From NCBI GenBank assembly GCA_965215545.1, contig OZ244066.1, forward strand, positions 1,302,001-1,366,000: a DNA stretch of 64,000 bases. Reading direction: 5' to 3'. Position 1 is the stretch's first letter. Each line of letters starts with the position of its first letter. Below, piece by piece: positions 26,479-35,200 of the stretch. Below the pieces are notes generated by a model, which did not search any database, was not told the origin of the DNA, and saw only the letters and a list, made by a program, of their open reading frames with translations. A program made the translations under genes and the position numbers. This DNA is from MPNP01 sp965215545 (lineage in GTDB: Bacteria > Pseudomonadota > Alphaproteobacteria > Rhodobacterales > Rhodobacteraceae).

Positions 26479-27336
26479 ATGAGCAGAACTGTCTATGTTG
26501 ATGGTGCCTATGTCCCCGAAGAGGATGCCCGGGTCTCGGTCTTTGACCGCGGGTTTCTTTTTGCCGATGCCGTCTATGAGGTCGTTCCCGTCATCGATGG
26601 CAAACTCCTTGACCTTGATGGTCACCTGCAACGCCTCCGGCGTTCGCGACACGAACTCGAGATGCCGGCCCCTCTGCCTGATGATGATCTGGTTGCCGTT
26701 CTCAGAAAAGTGGCATCCCTGAATGCCCTGACCGAGGGCATGATCTATCTCCAGATCACCCGCGGGGCGGGGGATCGTGATTTCCTCATGCGCACGATGG
26801 ATCCCCTGCTGGTTGTCTTCAGCCAGCAGAAACCACTGCGTGATGCCGCATCGGTCAGGGAGGGTCTTGCGATCATCACCATGCCTGATCTCCGCTGGCA
26901 GCGCCGGGATATCAAAACCACCCAACTGCTCTATCCCTCGCTTGCCAAGAGCCGGGCCGTCAAAGCCGGTGCCCAGGATGCCTGGCTTGTCGAGGATGAC
27001 ACCGTGACCGAAGGCACGTCCAACAATGCCTTCATCGTGACCCGGGATGGGGTTATCCGGACCCGTCGGTTATCGACGGATATCCTGCATGGCATTACCC
27101 GGGCTGCAATCCTGGACTGCGCCGCCGAACAGAACCTGACCTTTGAGGAGCGCGCTTTCACTGTCAAGGAGGCCCAGGATGCCAGTGAAGCATTCGTGAC
27201 TGCCGCGTCCCTGGCCGCGACCCCTGTTGTCTCGATCGATGGCCAGCCTGTCGGGAATGGCCAGCCTGGACCCATCACCATGCGTCTCCGGGAGATCTAC
27301 ATCGCCAACAGCCTTGCTGCCGCATCCGTGAACTGA
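26479..27336 (+). CDS. dat: D-amino acid aminotransferase
   Basis: 285 residues, fold-type IV PLP enzyme (branched-chain/D-amino acid transaminase family). VYVDGAYVPEEDARVSVFDRGF at the N-terminus is the D-alanine transaminase signature; the PLP lysine lies in RRDIKTTQLLYPSLAK near residue 145, and VTEGTSNNAFIV near 175 binds the phosphate. It can interconvert D-glutamate and 2-oxoglutarate, so it and DgcN/DgcA offer two routes for the same substrate. It follows dgcA by 31 bp. Confidence 0.9.
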   Translation: MSRTVYVDGAYVPEEDARVSVFDRGFLFADAVYEVVPVIDGKLLDLDGHLQRLRRSRHELEMPAPLPDDDLVAVLRKVASLNALTEGMIYLQITRGAGDRDFLMRTMDPLLVVFSQQKPLRDAASVREGLAIITMPDLRWQRRDIKTTQLLYPSLAKSRAVKAGAQDAWLVEDDTVTEGTSNNAFIVTRDGVIRTRRLSTDILHGITRAAILDCAAEQNLTFEERAFTVKEAQDASEAFVTAASLAATPVVSIDGQPVGNGQPGPITMRLREIYIANSLAAASVN

Positions 27337-27348
27337 AGCCGGGGCATT

Positions 27349-27376
27349 GGGGACGGGACAAGTCCCGGTCTCCGTC
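27349..27376 (+). terminator. Hairpin after dat
   Basis: GGGGACGGGAC and GTCCCGGTCTCC form an imperfect stem across an AA centre, 13-40 bases after the dat stop. No U-run is visible. Confidence 0.35.
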
Positions 27377-27710
27377 CTTGATCAAGATATCCGTGCAGTC
27401 AGGGAACACTGCTGTCCGTGGGCTGGATGCAGCCGCCCTGCCTGGACCCTGATGTCAGCAGAGTCTGCGACAGGACCCTGCAGGGGTACGGATGGACAGG
27501 ATCATCGCGATGGGGACCAGCCAAACTGCTGCAGGAGATTTGGGTAGTGGACCAGTCTGAAATTATCGCCTAAACATTATGTGTACATGATCGGCGGGAC
27601 CCCACCGGATCAGATCCGATGGAGGCAGGAACCGCCGACCCCTCAACAAGGTCGCCATAACCTCGCCATAACCCTTATCGACGACTCAGCCAAGGGTGAC
27701 TGCGACCGCG
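27377..27710. other. Intergenic stretch before the poly-C gene
   Basis: No convincing gene. It contains an 11-bp direct repeat (CTCGCCATAAC-type, about 27649-27670) and separates the convergent dat gene and the minus-strand secreted-protein gene. Confidence 0.4.
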
Positions 27711-28320
27711 CTACTGATTGCCGCCGAGCAATCCGCCGCCCTCATTGACCCGCGCACAGCCCTTGCCGCCCATGAACAGGAAGTAGGCGCTGCCGGTTTC
27801 CGTCCACTGACGGGTGTTCACTGGCGGGCTGAAGACCGGCACCACCAGTTCGCCGGGGCCCTGGTTGATGTTGCGGGGATCGCGGTTGGTCCAGACACGG
27901 GCGCCGGCCTTGGGGCGCACCTCGATGATGTTGTCGCCGAGCACGCCGCCAGAGAAATTGATGTTTCTCGTCCCGTCCGGATTTCTCCACTGGTTGCCGC
28001 CGATCGCCGCAGTTCGCCACTCCCAGTCGGAGAACGTGGAACCGAAATCATTGGTTGAGGTAATGAACCCTATGTTGATGTTGAAGCTCCGCCGCGTCAC
28101 ACTGGGGTTGGTGGACGACAGGATCAGTTTCATGCGGCCCGGCGTGGCATGCTCGCCACAGCCGTCGACGACCTGTGAAACAGATGCAAGCGAGACGGTG
28201 CAGATGCTGCTGGTGCAGGTGGGCGGCGTCTGCGCCTGGGCCTCACCCGCGGGCAGGGCCAGCACAAGGGCCACCAGGGCGGTGGCCAGAAGGGTCAGGG
28301 GGGGGGTACACGTGTTGCAT
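27711..28320 (-). pseudogene. Secreted protein, frame broken at poly-C tract (family copy 3)
   Basis: On the minus strand an ATG at 28320 with GGAGGA seven bases upstream is followed by CAA CAC GTG TA and a run of nine C, then the signal-peptide core LTLLATALVALVLALPAGEA. That core is in frame with the ATG only if the tract holds eight (or eleven) C. With eight the product would be 202 residues, of which about 170 are mature (segments such as SFNINIGFITSTNDFG and NDFGSTFSDWEWRTAA), with no known domain. The downstream frame is undamaged, so this looks like a switched-off state or a one-base error, as in the copy at 6994. The signal peptide core is nearly identical to that at 8139. Confidence 0.7.
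28298..28306 (-). repeat. C9 tract in the signal-peptide start (out of frame)
   Basis: Nine C on the coding strand (nine G as given), 14 bases after the first base of the start codon. Eight or eleven C restore the frame. Confidence 0.8.
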
Positions 28321-28357
28321 GATGAAATCCTCCAGATCGAGAGACAGACCCGTATCC

Positions 28358-28386
28358 ATCCTATCAGATATGCGGGCAGCCGGCAA
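28358..28386 (-). promoter_or_regulatory. Promoter of poly-C secreted gene 3
   Basis: On the minus strand, TTGCCG (28386-28381), a 17-bp spacer, then TAGGAT (28363-28358). CCCCTTGCCGGC matches CCCCTTGCCAGC of the promoters at 6083 and 6896. Confidence 0.6.
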
Positions 28387-28437
28387 GGGGCAATTTGCCA
28401 AACTGATCCATTGCTGAGATTTGCCCTGCCCTTGTGT

Positions 28438-30156
28438 CTACCCCAACGGGTCGACCCGCCATAGTGTCTTTGCCAGTTCGGCGAATTCCGCCTGACGTTT
28501 GTGCACTTCGTCCGGAGTCCATTCCTCATGCTCTGCGACCTGCCGGGTCAACAGTGAATTGCTCTTTCTGTAGGCGACCCGCTTCCTGGCAAAATCCTTG
28601 CTGCCGACATCCGTGTTCAACGATTCTTCAAGAGGTGTCATGTTGCCGATCCGATGGATTGATGATCGATATTGCTGTTCACTGAATTCCGGCCAGTTGT
28701 TGCCCGGAGATTCCGGCAGGATGTGTTCGAGAGACATTGATTCCGTATCGGGTCCACCAGGGAGTCCCGCACGCCGGGTTTCCAATTGCCCCAGAATATA
28801 TTTCACGACGCGTTTGTTGCGGGAGTTGCCTGTGTCGAATGTCTTTTCCCTGAAGAACCCCTCAAACGCTGTGTCGCTCAGATAAATTCCAGACAGCTCT
28901 TGAAGAATTGATGCTCTCTTGCCCAGAGTGCCCTTTGCAACCTGCGTTGCAACGTTTGCATATGTCCGTTCTTGTTCGGCGGTCGATTGTGAGCCGATGA
29001 CGTTGTATCGAAATGATATGTTGACAATGGCTTCAAGCAATCTTGAAAACTCACCAGGGAGCATACGATGGACAGCCATCAGCAGCGACAACGGCTGACG
29101 GACATTGAAGAGTTTGAGTCTGAGAGCGTTGGCCCTTGCCCTGTCCTCAAATCCACTGATCTCCGGATTTGTGAGTGCCAGATAGATGTCAAGGTCATCT
29201 TCAAGCCCATTGATGATATCGTAGACCTCGGCGCGTTCCGTCACTTCGCGCCGTATCGTCTTGAAAAGATCCGCTTTTCTGACAAATGAATGGCGTGAAC
29301 CCCACCAGGTTCGGAGATATGCGGTCAGAGTCTCCGAACCCAGCCTGTTCAGAATATCGGACCAGCGCTTGTCAAGGTCATCAAGCTCCTTGCCATCCTG
29401 AGATCTGACATTCCTGCTGATGACAGCAAAAAAATAGTTCTTGAGGAGATCCGGGGCGGCCAGTTTCACGCCCCGGGCGTTCAGCGTCTCGAAAACAGCA
29501 TAGGCATTGAGTTCATCAGTCACGTTGATCACGGTGAAAAACAAACTGTCAGCAATTTTCTCGACAAGGGCGGCAGTGGCTTCGCCAATCCCGGAAGATT
29601 CTGTCGCTCTCAGATGATTTCGGATTCTGCATTCAAAAAACTCCGATGCTTTCCGCATGCGGTGATCAGACGCATTGAGGTTTCTGGCGGGTAAAGGCCG
29701 CAGTGGGAGTACATATGTCTGGAAATACCCATCATCATTGCGGTTCAACGTCAGTTTTGGATTGACATTCAGGGAAACTGTATCGACGGATCCGGCATAG
29801 ATGCGGCAGATTTCATCAATACGTTGCCTGTCCGTCTCTTGTGACTCGGGGCTTCCCTCCGACTTCAGGACCCGCAGCGCCGCAAGGATGAAAATGGTGA
29901 GTGTCGTGAGGCGCTGCTGGCCATCAATAATCAGTCGAGAGCGGTTCTGACCGTTTTGCTGAAGAACGAGATGGCCCATATAATGGGGTCGGGTTTGCTC
30001 TTCCTGGACAATGGCAAGACAGTCCAGCCAGAGATCTTCCCATTGCTCCTCACTCCAACTGTAATCACGCTGAAATGCAGGAACCTGGTAAACGGAACCG
30101 TTCGTCATCAGCTGGCGAAACGTTTGGTTTTCAGTCGCAAGGCTCGGCGTTGTCAT
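28438..30156 (-). CDS. DUF262/DUF1524 (GmrSD-like) protein
   Basis: 572 residues. The N-terminal DUF262 (ParB/sulfiredoxin-like NTPase) domain shows VPAFQRDYSW (25-34) and IDGQQRLT (77-84), whose DGQQR is the hallmark. The C-terminal DUF1524 HNH-type nuclease domain has SLEHILPES near 475 and HRIGNMTPLEESLN near 501-514. This single-chain layout is that of GmrSD/type IV modification-dependent restriction enzymes and other anti-phage nucleases. It lies downstream of the ankyrin gene on the same strand (228 bp gap). Its AT content seems higher than its neighbours', consistent with acquisition. Confidence 0.88.
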   Translation of the reverse strand: MTTPSLATENQTFRQLMTNGSVYQVPAFQRDYSWSEEQWEDLWLDCLAIVQEEQTRPHYMGHLVLQQNGQNRSRLIIDGQQRLTTLTIFILAALRVLKSEGSPESQETDRQRIDEICRIYAGSVDTVSLNVNPKLTLNRNDDGYFQTYVLPLRPLPARNLNASDHRMRKASEFFECRIRNHLRATESSGIGEATAALVEKIADSLFFTVINVTDELNAYAVFETLNARGVKLAAPDLLKNYFFAVISRNVRSQDGKELDDLDKRWSDILNRLGSETLTAYLRTWWGSRHSFVRKADLFKTIRREVTERAEVYDIINGLEDDLDIYLALTNPEISGFEDRARANALRLKLFNVRQPLSLLMAVHRMLPGEFSRLLEAIVNISFRYNVIGSQSTAEQERTYANVATQVAKGTLGKRASILQELSGIYLSDTAFEGFFREKTFDTGNSRNKRVVKYILGQLETRRAGLPGGPDTESMSLEHILPESPGNNWPEFSEQQYRSSIHRIGNMTPLEESLNTDVGSKDFARKRVAYRKSNSLLTRQVAEHEEWTPDEVHKRQAEFAELAKTLWRVDPLG

Positions 30157-30384
30157 GCCTCACCCCCTTTCTCGCCCGCGCAGCGTGCAAACCTGATGGG
30201 GCAGAATTCCGGCATCGAAGGGTCTGGACATCATCGGCATCCGATGCTGACCTCGGTGCCGCACCTGCACGGAGGTGGCATCATGCATCCCCAATCCCGT
30301 TGCCAGTTGTGCCCGTTGCCAGTTGTGCTCCTTGGCACCAATGATCGCCAGCGACTCCGTGGCCCGGGGAACGTTCGTCGTCGG

Positions 30385-32766
30385 TCAGGTGCCGTCCGCC
30401 GCATCGCCACCTTGTGCTGTGATCAGGGCCTCCATGGTGGTACGCTTGCTCTTGATGCAGAGATCAAGCGGCTTGCTGTGCTTGTTGTTTTCGATCTGCG
30501 GATCGGCCCCCCGCTCGATCAGCAGCGCAGCGATCTCCCAATTCTTGGTCCGGATCGCGACATGCAGGGCCGTATTGCCGGAGTCATCCGTGGTGTTGAT
30601 GTCGAGCCCGGCATCGAGAAGGGCCGTGATGATCGGTGCGCAGTCCTTGTTGTTGAGAGCAATGTGCAGAAGGGACTCGGCATCGCGGGGAAGGCGGTCG
30701 TTGATATCGGCCCCGGCCCTGAGGAGACCCTCGATGGCCGCGGCCCGGGTGGCGTGGCGCGCGGCGGTGCAGATGGGTGTCAGGCCCTGGTCGGTCACGG
30801 CAGTGATGTCGGCACCTTTCCTGACCAGGTATTCAATCACCGTGTCCGGCACCTTGTCGTTGTAGGTGGCATAATGGACAGGTGTCAGACCGAAGTTATC
30901 CTTGACAGCCAGATTGGCCCCGGCCTTGACCAGCAACCCGATGATCTCATGGTCATCCGTGTACCGTGCCGCATTGAGGAGGGGGACAGTCCGGGCATTC
31001 TTTGACTTGTTTGGATCATAGTCCCGCTCCAGGCACCATTTGACATCCTCAAGCGAGCAGTTCTGAAAGAACTTGCGGGATCCCCAGCTCTTGGCCATCC
31101 CCGGCTTGATCTTGTGCTGGACCGTGCCCGGATTGGCAAAATCGATGTCCGTCCCGAACCCTGTCTCCGCCCCGCCGATGGTGGTATCGGTCCCGGCTGT
31201 GGGGGCGGGCGTGGCGGCCAGTGGCTCCGGGTCCCCGGCGACTTTGGAGGATCCGGTTGCACTGGCATCAGCCGGTGCAGCCCCCTCGGCCCTTTGCCAG
31301 TCCTTGAGGGCCTTGCCGTTGCGCTTGGTCGCCAGATCGATCGGTTTCTGGCCTTCGGCATTCTGCAGTTCGGGATCGGCACCGTTTTCCAGGAGGAAGG
31401 GGACCGTTGCTCCGAGAGTCCAGTTCTTGCTCCGGACATTCTGGTGCAGGATCGTATTGCCTGTTTCATCCCGGGTGTTGATGTCGAGGCCCATGTCCAG
31501 AAGGACCTGAAAGTGCTGCTTGCGGGACTTCACATTGGTCAGGGCCGCCCGGAAGAGGGTCAGGATTTCGTTGCCGGAGGTAATTTCGGGCCCCGAGTCC
31601 AAAAGCGTCCTGATGACCGCACTGTCACTGGCATTGCGGGCGGCCATTTCGACTGGCAGCGCACCCCGCTTGTTGCGAACCGAGGGATCAGCGCCGTGTT
31701 GCAGCAGCACCATGATCGCCTCATTGGCAATCTGCTTGTTCTTGGATGCCCAGTGAAGTGCCGAGTTGCCGTTGTTGTCGGTGGCGTTGGGGTCGGCCCC
31801 GTGCTCGATCATCACTTCCAGGACCTCCTTGTCCTGTGCATAGCGAGCAGCCCGGCTCAGATAGGAAAGTCCCTGCGCCTTCTCGACACCCCCGGCCTGC
31901 TCACCGCTGCTCAACTGCTCCCGGACATCTGCCGCCGTCGCATCGGCAAAGTACTGGTTTGTTCCCCATTCTCCGGCCGGCCTTGCCACATCGGCCGGTG
32001 GGGTCCCACGCATCTTCAGCAGAGGTCGCAATCGATCACCGGCCACATCGCGGGCCGTCTTGCCATTCCCGTCCTGCAGGGCCGGGTCGGCACCTCGGGC
32101 GAGCAGGAGTTCGACCATCCCGGCCTCGGCATGATTCAATGCAGCATAATGGAGGGGCGTCAACCCATCGCGGCTGGCTGCATTGACATCCGCCCCGAAA
32201 TCGATCAGCGCCTCGGTGATTGCCAGCGATCGATTGAAGGCTGCCGCGAGGTGCAACGATGTCTCGCCGTCCTCGTTCTGTTCCCTGATGTCCGCACCGC
32301 CATCAACCAGGGCCTTGATGATATCCCCTCGACCGGCAAAGGCCGCTGCCGCCAACAGCGGTGTCATCGATCGGGACGAGCTCGAGTCGACCCGGGCGTT
32401 GCCTTCCACGAGCACCGTGATCACGTCCGGGTTGGTATTGAATGCCGCCGCCCCATGCAACGGTGTCAGACCGTTCTCATTGCGGGAGTTGACGGCCGAT
32501 TTGTTCTCGAGAAGACAGCGCACGACATCGGCATTGTCATTGTAGGCCGCTGCGGCGTGCAGGGGCGTAAAACCGCTCTTGCTGCGCAGATGGACATCGC
32601 CGCCGGCCCCGAGGACAGCACGCATGACATCCACATGCGGCGTGCAGGCCGCAAACCAGTGGACAGGGGCCATGCCACCATCACCCAGCGCATTGATGTC
32701 CGTCCCGTCCGCAAGGTAATCCTGCAGTTCGGCCTCGCCAGCCGTCTTGTAGAATGTCGCGTTCAT
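30385..32766 (-). CDS. Ankyrin-repeat protein
   Basis: 793 residues, nearly all ankyrin repeats, with no signal peptide or enzymatic domain seen. Typical units are GFTPLHAAAAYNDNADVVRC, GLTPLHGAAAFNTNPDVITV and GETSLHLAAAFNRSLAITEA. It seems built of three blocks, each opened by a similar cap: FYKTAGEAELQDYLADG at the N-terminus, NQYFADATAADVREQLSSG in the middle and SRKFFQNCSLEDVKWCLERD near residue 590; low-complexity spacers with Ala, Pro and Thr separate the last two. The ATG at 32766 has AAGGA eight bases upstream. Likely cytosolic protein-binding scaffold; target unknown. Divergent from the glycosyltransferase and upstream of the GmrSD-like gene. Confidence 0.9.
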   Translation of the reverse strand: MNATFYKTAGEAELQDYLADGTDINALGDGGMAPVHWFAACTPHVDVMRAVLGAGGDVHLRSKSGFTPLHAAAAYNDNADVVRCLLENKSAVNSRNENGLTPLHGAAAFNTNPDVITVLVEGNARVDSSSSRSMTPLLAAAAFAGRGDIIKALVDGGADIREQNEDGETSLHLAAAFNRSLAITEALIDFGADVNAASRDGLTPLHYAALNHAEAGMVELLLARGADPALQDGNGKTARDVAGDRLRPLLKMRGTPPADVARPAGEWGTNQYFADATAADVREQLSSGEQAGGVEKAQGLSYLSRAARYAQDKEVLEVMIEHGADPNATDNNGNSALHWASKNKQIANEAIMVLLQHGADPSVRNKRGALPVEMAARNASDSAVIRTLLDSGPEITSGNEILTLFRAALTNVKSRKQHFQVLLDMGLDINTRDETGNTILHQNVRSKNWTLGATVPFLLENGADPELQNAEGQKPIDLATKRNGKALKDWQRAEGAAPADASATGSSKVAGDPEPLAATPAPTAGTDTTIGGAETGFGTDIDFANPGTVQHKIKPGMAKSWGSRKFFQNCSLEDVKWCLERDYDPNKSKNARTVPLLNAARYTDDHEIIGLLVKAGANLAVKDNFGLTPVHYATYNDKVPDTVIEYLVRKGADITAVTDQGLTPICTAARHATRAAAIEGLLRAGADINDRLPRDAESLLHIALNNKDCAPIITALLDAGLDINTTDDSGNTALHVAIRTKNWEIAALLIERGADPQIENNKHSKPLDLCIKSKRTTMEALITAQGGDAADGT

Positions 32767-32901
32767 CCTGTCATCCTTCCTGCAATCCCGGCTGTCTATA
32801 CCCGGGCCACCGGTGAATGACAAAGCATCGGCTTGTTGTGCAGGCCGCATTCAACTATACCCCGCTGCGTTCCGCTGACTGCCGTGCCGCCGCCCACATC
32901 C

Positions 32902-33630
32902 ATGATCCATGCCGCCTATATCCTCCATCTTGACCGGGCCACCGATCGTCGTGACAACGTCCATGCGCTCGTCGATGCCATCTCCCTGCCGACCGCCATT
33001 CATCCAGCCACTGATGGGTCTGCCCTGACAGCGGCCGAGACCACCACCGCCTACCAGCGCGCGCTCCATGCGCCCCGTTACCCCTATAGACTCACGCCCG
33101 GTGAAATCGGCTGCTTCCTGAGCCATCGCAGCCTCTGGGAACGGATTGCCGCAGATGGTCTTGATGCGGCCCTGATCATGGAAGACGATACCCACATCGA
33201 ACCGGGACCATTTGCCGAGGCTCTGGCACTGGCCTGTCAGCACATCAATGAGCTCGGCTACATCAAACTGCCCATCAAGAACCGGCGCACGCCCATCCGC
33301 CACCTCGACTCGCGTGACACCGCCATGCTGTTCGAGCAGCAGGTCATTGCGCTTGGCACCCATTGCCAGATCGTCTCGGCCGCCGCCGCCGCCACCCTTC
33401 TGGCCGCCACCCGACCCTTCGATCGCCCCATCGATGTGTTGCTGCAACTCCGCCATCTCACCGGCCAACGGATCTACACGATCTACCCCAATGGCATCTC
33501 CGACATCAGTACCGACCTCGGTGGCAGTCACATCCACCAGGCCCCCCGACCCAATTTTCTCACTCGGGAATTCAAGCGCATGGCCTACCGCCGGGCCATC
33601 CACCCGCTCATTGCCGAGACGTTCCGGTGA
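32902..33630 (+). CDS. Glycosyltransferase family 25 protein
   Basis: 242 residues, LPS-type glycosyltransferase (GT25, as in LgtB/LpsA). AAYILHLDRATDRRDNV at the N-terminus, LTPGEIGCFLSHRSLWE near 70 and ALIMEDDTHIEPG near 95 (EDD metal site) are characteristic. It transfers a sugar, probably galactose or glucose, to the lipooligosaccharide at the inner face of the membrane; the exact sugar is unknown. Starts at the ATG at 32902; no surface-polysaccharide cluster is near it. Confidence 0.9.
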   Translation: MIHAAYILHLDRATDRRDNVHALVDAISLPTAIHPATDGSALTAAETTTAYQRALHAPRYPYRLTPGEIGCFLSHRSLWERIAADGLDAALIMEDDTHIEPGPFAEALALACQHINELGYIKLPIKNRRTPIRHLDSRDTAMLFEQQVIALGTHCQIVSAAAAATLLAATRPFDRPIDVLLQLRHLTGQRIYTIYPNGISDISTDLGGSHIHQAPRPNFLTREFKRMAYRRAIHPLIAETFR

Positions 33631-33758
33631 GCGACCCATCCGGCGGTTCAGACGTGCCGGAACACCAGCCCGCCCGCTCTCTGGTATTGGGATGGGGAAA
33701 GGGTTAATTCCCGGCCCGCAATCTCTGGGTGTTGCGATGACACGGATGGACACGCCTC

Positions 33759-34520
33759 TTGCTTAAAGCCATAACCTCGAATGTTCGCACCCTGTTCTGG
33801 GCCCTGCTGATCGCCATGCTGTTCAGGACGTTGCTGTTCCAGCCCTTCTACATCCCGTCAGGGTCCATGAAGGAGACCCTGCTGATCGGCGACTTCATGT
33901 TTGTCAACAAGTTCGCCTATGGCTATTCCAGACACTCCTGCCCCTTTTCGCTCTGTACCTTCCTGCCGGCCCGGATCCTGGCCAGTGACCCCGAGCGGGG
34001 CGACATTGTCGTCTTCAACCATCCGGTCAACGGGCAGAGCTACATCAAGCGTCTGATCGGCCTGCCGGGTGACAGGATCGCCTATGATGATGGCCGCCTG
34101 ACCATCAATGATGTGGCAGTGCCCCAGAGACCGGAGGATGACTTCATCGAGCCCTACCGTCTCCAGGGGCGGACAGGCGGCCCGCCGCGCTGCACAGTGC
34201 GGCTGGAGGCCGGGGCGCTGTGCCTGAAAGAACGGGCCCGTGAAATCCTGCCGAACGATGTCACCTACACGGTCCTCAATATTCGCCCTGATCCTGATCC
34301 GGTCAAGGTCTACACGGTCCCACCCCGGGAGTATTTTTTCATGGGCGACAACCGCGACAACAGCCTTGACAGTCGGGTTTCCCGCGCTGAAGGCGGTGTC
34401 GGGACCGTGCCATTTGAAAATCTGGTGGGCCGGGCCGACCGTGTGATCTTTTCCTCCAGCGGGAAATCCCTCTTCTATTTCTGGACCTGGCGCCCCGATC
34501 GATTCTTCAAGGCCATCTGA
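33759..34520 (+). CDS. lepB: Signal peptidase I
   Basis: A 253-residue inner-membrane protease that cuts signal peptides from exported proteins. One N-terminal membrane helix, then QPFYIPSGSMKETLLIGD with the catalytic Ser, SYIKRLIGLPGDRI with the Lys, and FFMGDNRDNSLDSR. The TTG at 33759 is the likely start. The stop overlaps rnc by one base, starting the run lepB-rnc-era-DUF1491-recO seen in many alphaproteobacteria. Confidence 0.95.
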   Translation: MLKAITSNVRTLFWALLIAMLFRTLLFQPFYIPSGSMKETLLIGDFMFVNKFAYGYSRHSCPFSLCTFLPARILASDPERGDIVVFNHPVNGQSYIKRLIGLPGDRIAYDDGRLTINDVAVPQRPEDDFIEPYRLQGRTGGPPRCTVRLEAGALCLKERAREILPNDVTYTVLNIRPDPDPVKVYTVPPREYFFMGDNRDNSLDSRVSRAEGGVGTVPFENLVGRADRVIFSSSGKSLFYFWTWRPDRFFKAI

Positions 34521-35200
34521 TGGGTGCCCCGTCCCGTCTTGCCGCCCTTGAAGCGCGGATCGGTCACAGATTTGGCAACCGGGCCTTGCTGCAGGAGGCC
34601 CTGACCCATGGTTCGGTCTCGACCAGTGGATTGCCGGACTTCCAGCGTCTCGAGTTTCTCGGTGACCGGATTCTTGGCCTGTGCATCGCCATCGAACTTC
34701 TGGACCGCCATCCCGATGACAGTGTCGGCGAAATCGCCACGCGCTTCATGGCCCTGGTCTCCCGCCAGATCTGTGCCGAAGTCGCCCGGTCCATCGAACT
34801 CGGGACCGCCATTCGGATGAGTGCCGATACGCAAAGGACAGGGGGGCGGACCCGTCCCACACTCCTTGCCGATGCCATGGAGGCGCTCATTGCCGCCCTC
34901 TATATTGACGGCGGCTGGGAGGCCGCCCGACGGATCATCCTTGCGCACTGGGGCGACAGGCTGGACGTTGATATTGCTGCCATCAAGGACGCCAAAAGCC
35001 AGTTGCAGGAAGTGCTGCTGGCTGCCGGTGATCCCCTGCCGGACTATCGGGTCATCGAGCATGTCGGCCCGGACCATGACCCCCTGTTCACGGTTGAGGT
35101 CACGGCCCGCGATGGGCTGAAGGCCAGGTCCCGGTCCGGGACCAAGCAGGATGCGGAAAAGAAGGCAGCAGCGGCGCTGCTGAAACAGATCCTTGCCTGA
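34520..35200 (+). CDS. rnc: Ribonuclease III
   Basis: 226 residues. Processes rRNA and double-stranded RNA. N-terminal RNase III domain with LEFLGDRILGLCIAIELL near 42 and LLADAMEALIAALYIDGGW near 115 (acidic metal ligands); the C-terminal dsRNA-binding domain ends GTKQDAEKKAAAALLKQIL. Overlaps lepB by one base and era by eight. Confidence 0.96.
   Translation: MGAPSRLAALEARIGHRFGNRALLQEALTHGSVSTSGLPDFQRLEFLGDRILGLCIAIELLDRHPDDSVGEIATRFMALVSRQICAEVARSIELGTAIRMSADTQRTGGRTRPTLLADAMEALIAALYIDGGWEAARRIILAHWGDRLDVDIAAIKDAKSQLQEVLLAAGDPLPDYRVIEHVGPDHDPLFTVEVTARDGLKARSRSGTKQDAEKKAAAALLKQILA

Noticed and set aside
31114..32820. 568-codon plus-strand open frame across the ankyrin gene
   Set aside because: Antisense frame with no protein-like motifs; ankyrin repeats are clear on the minus strand.
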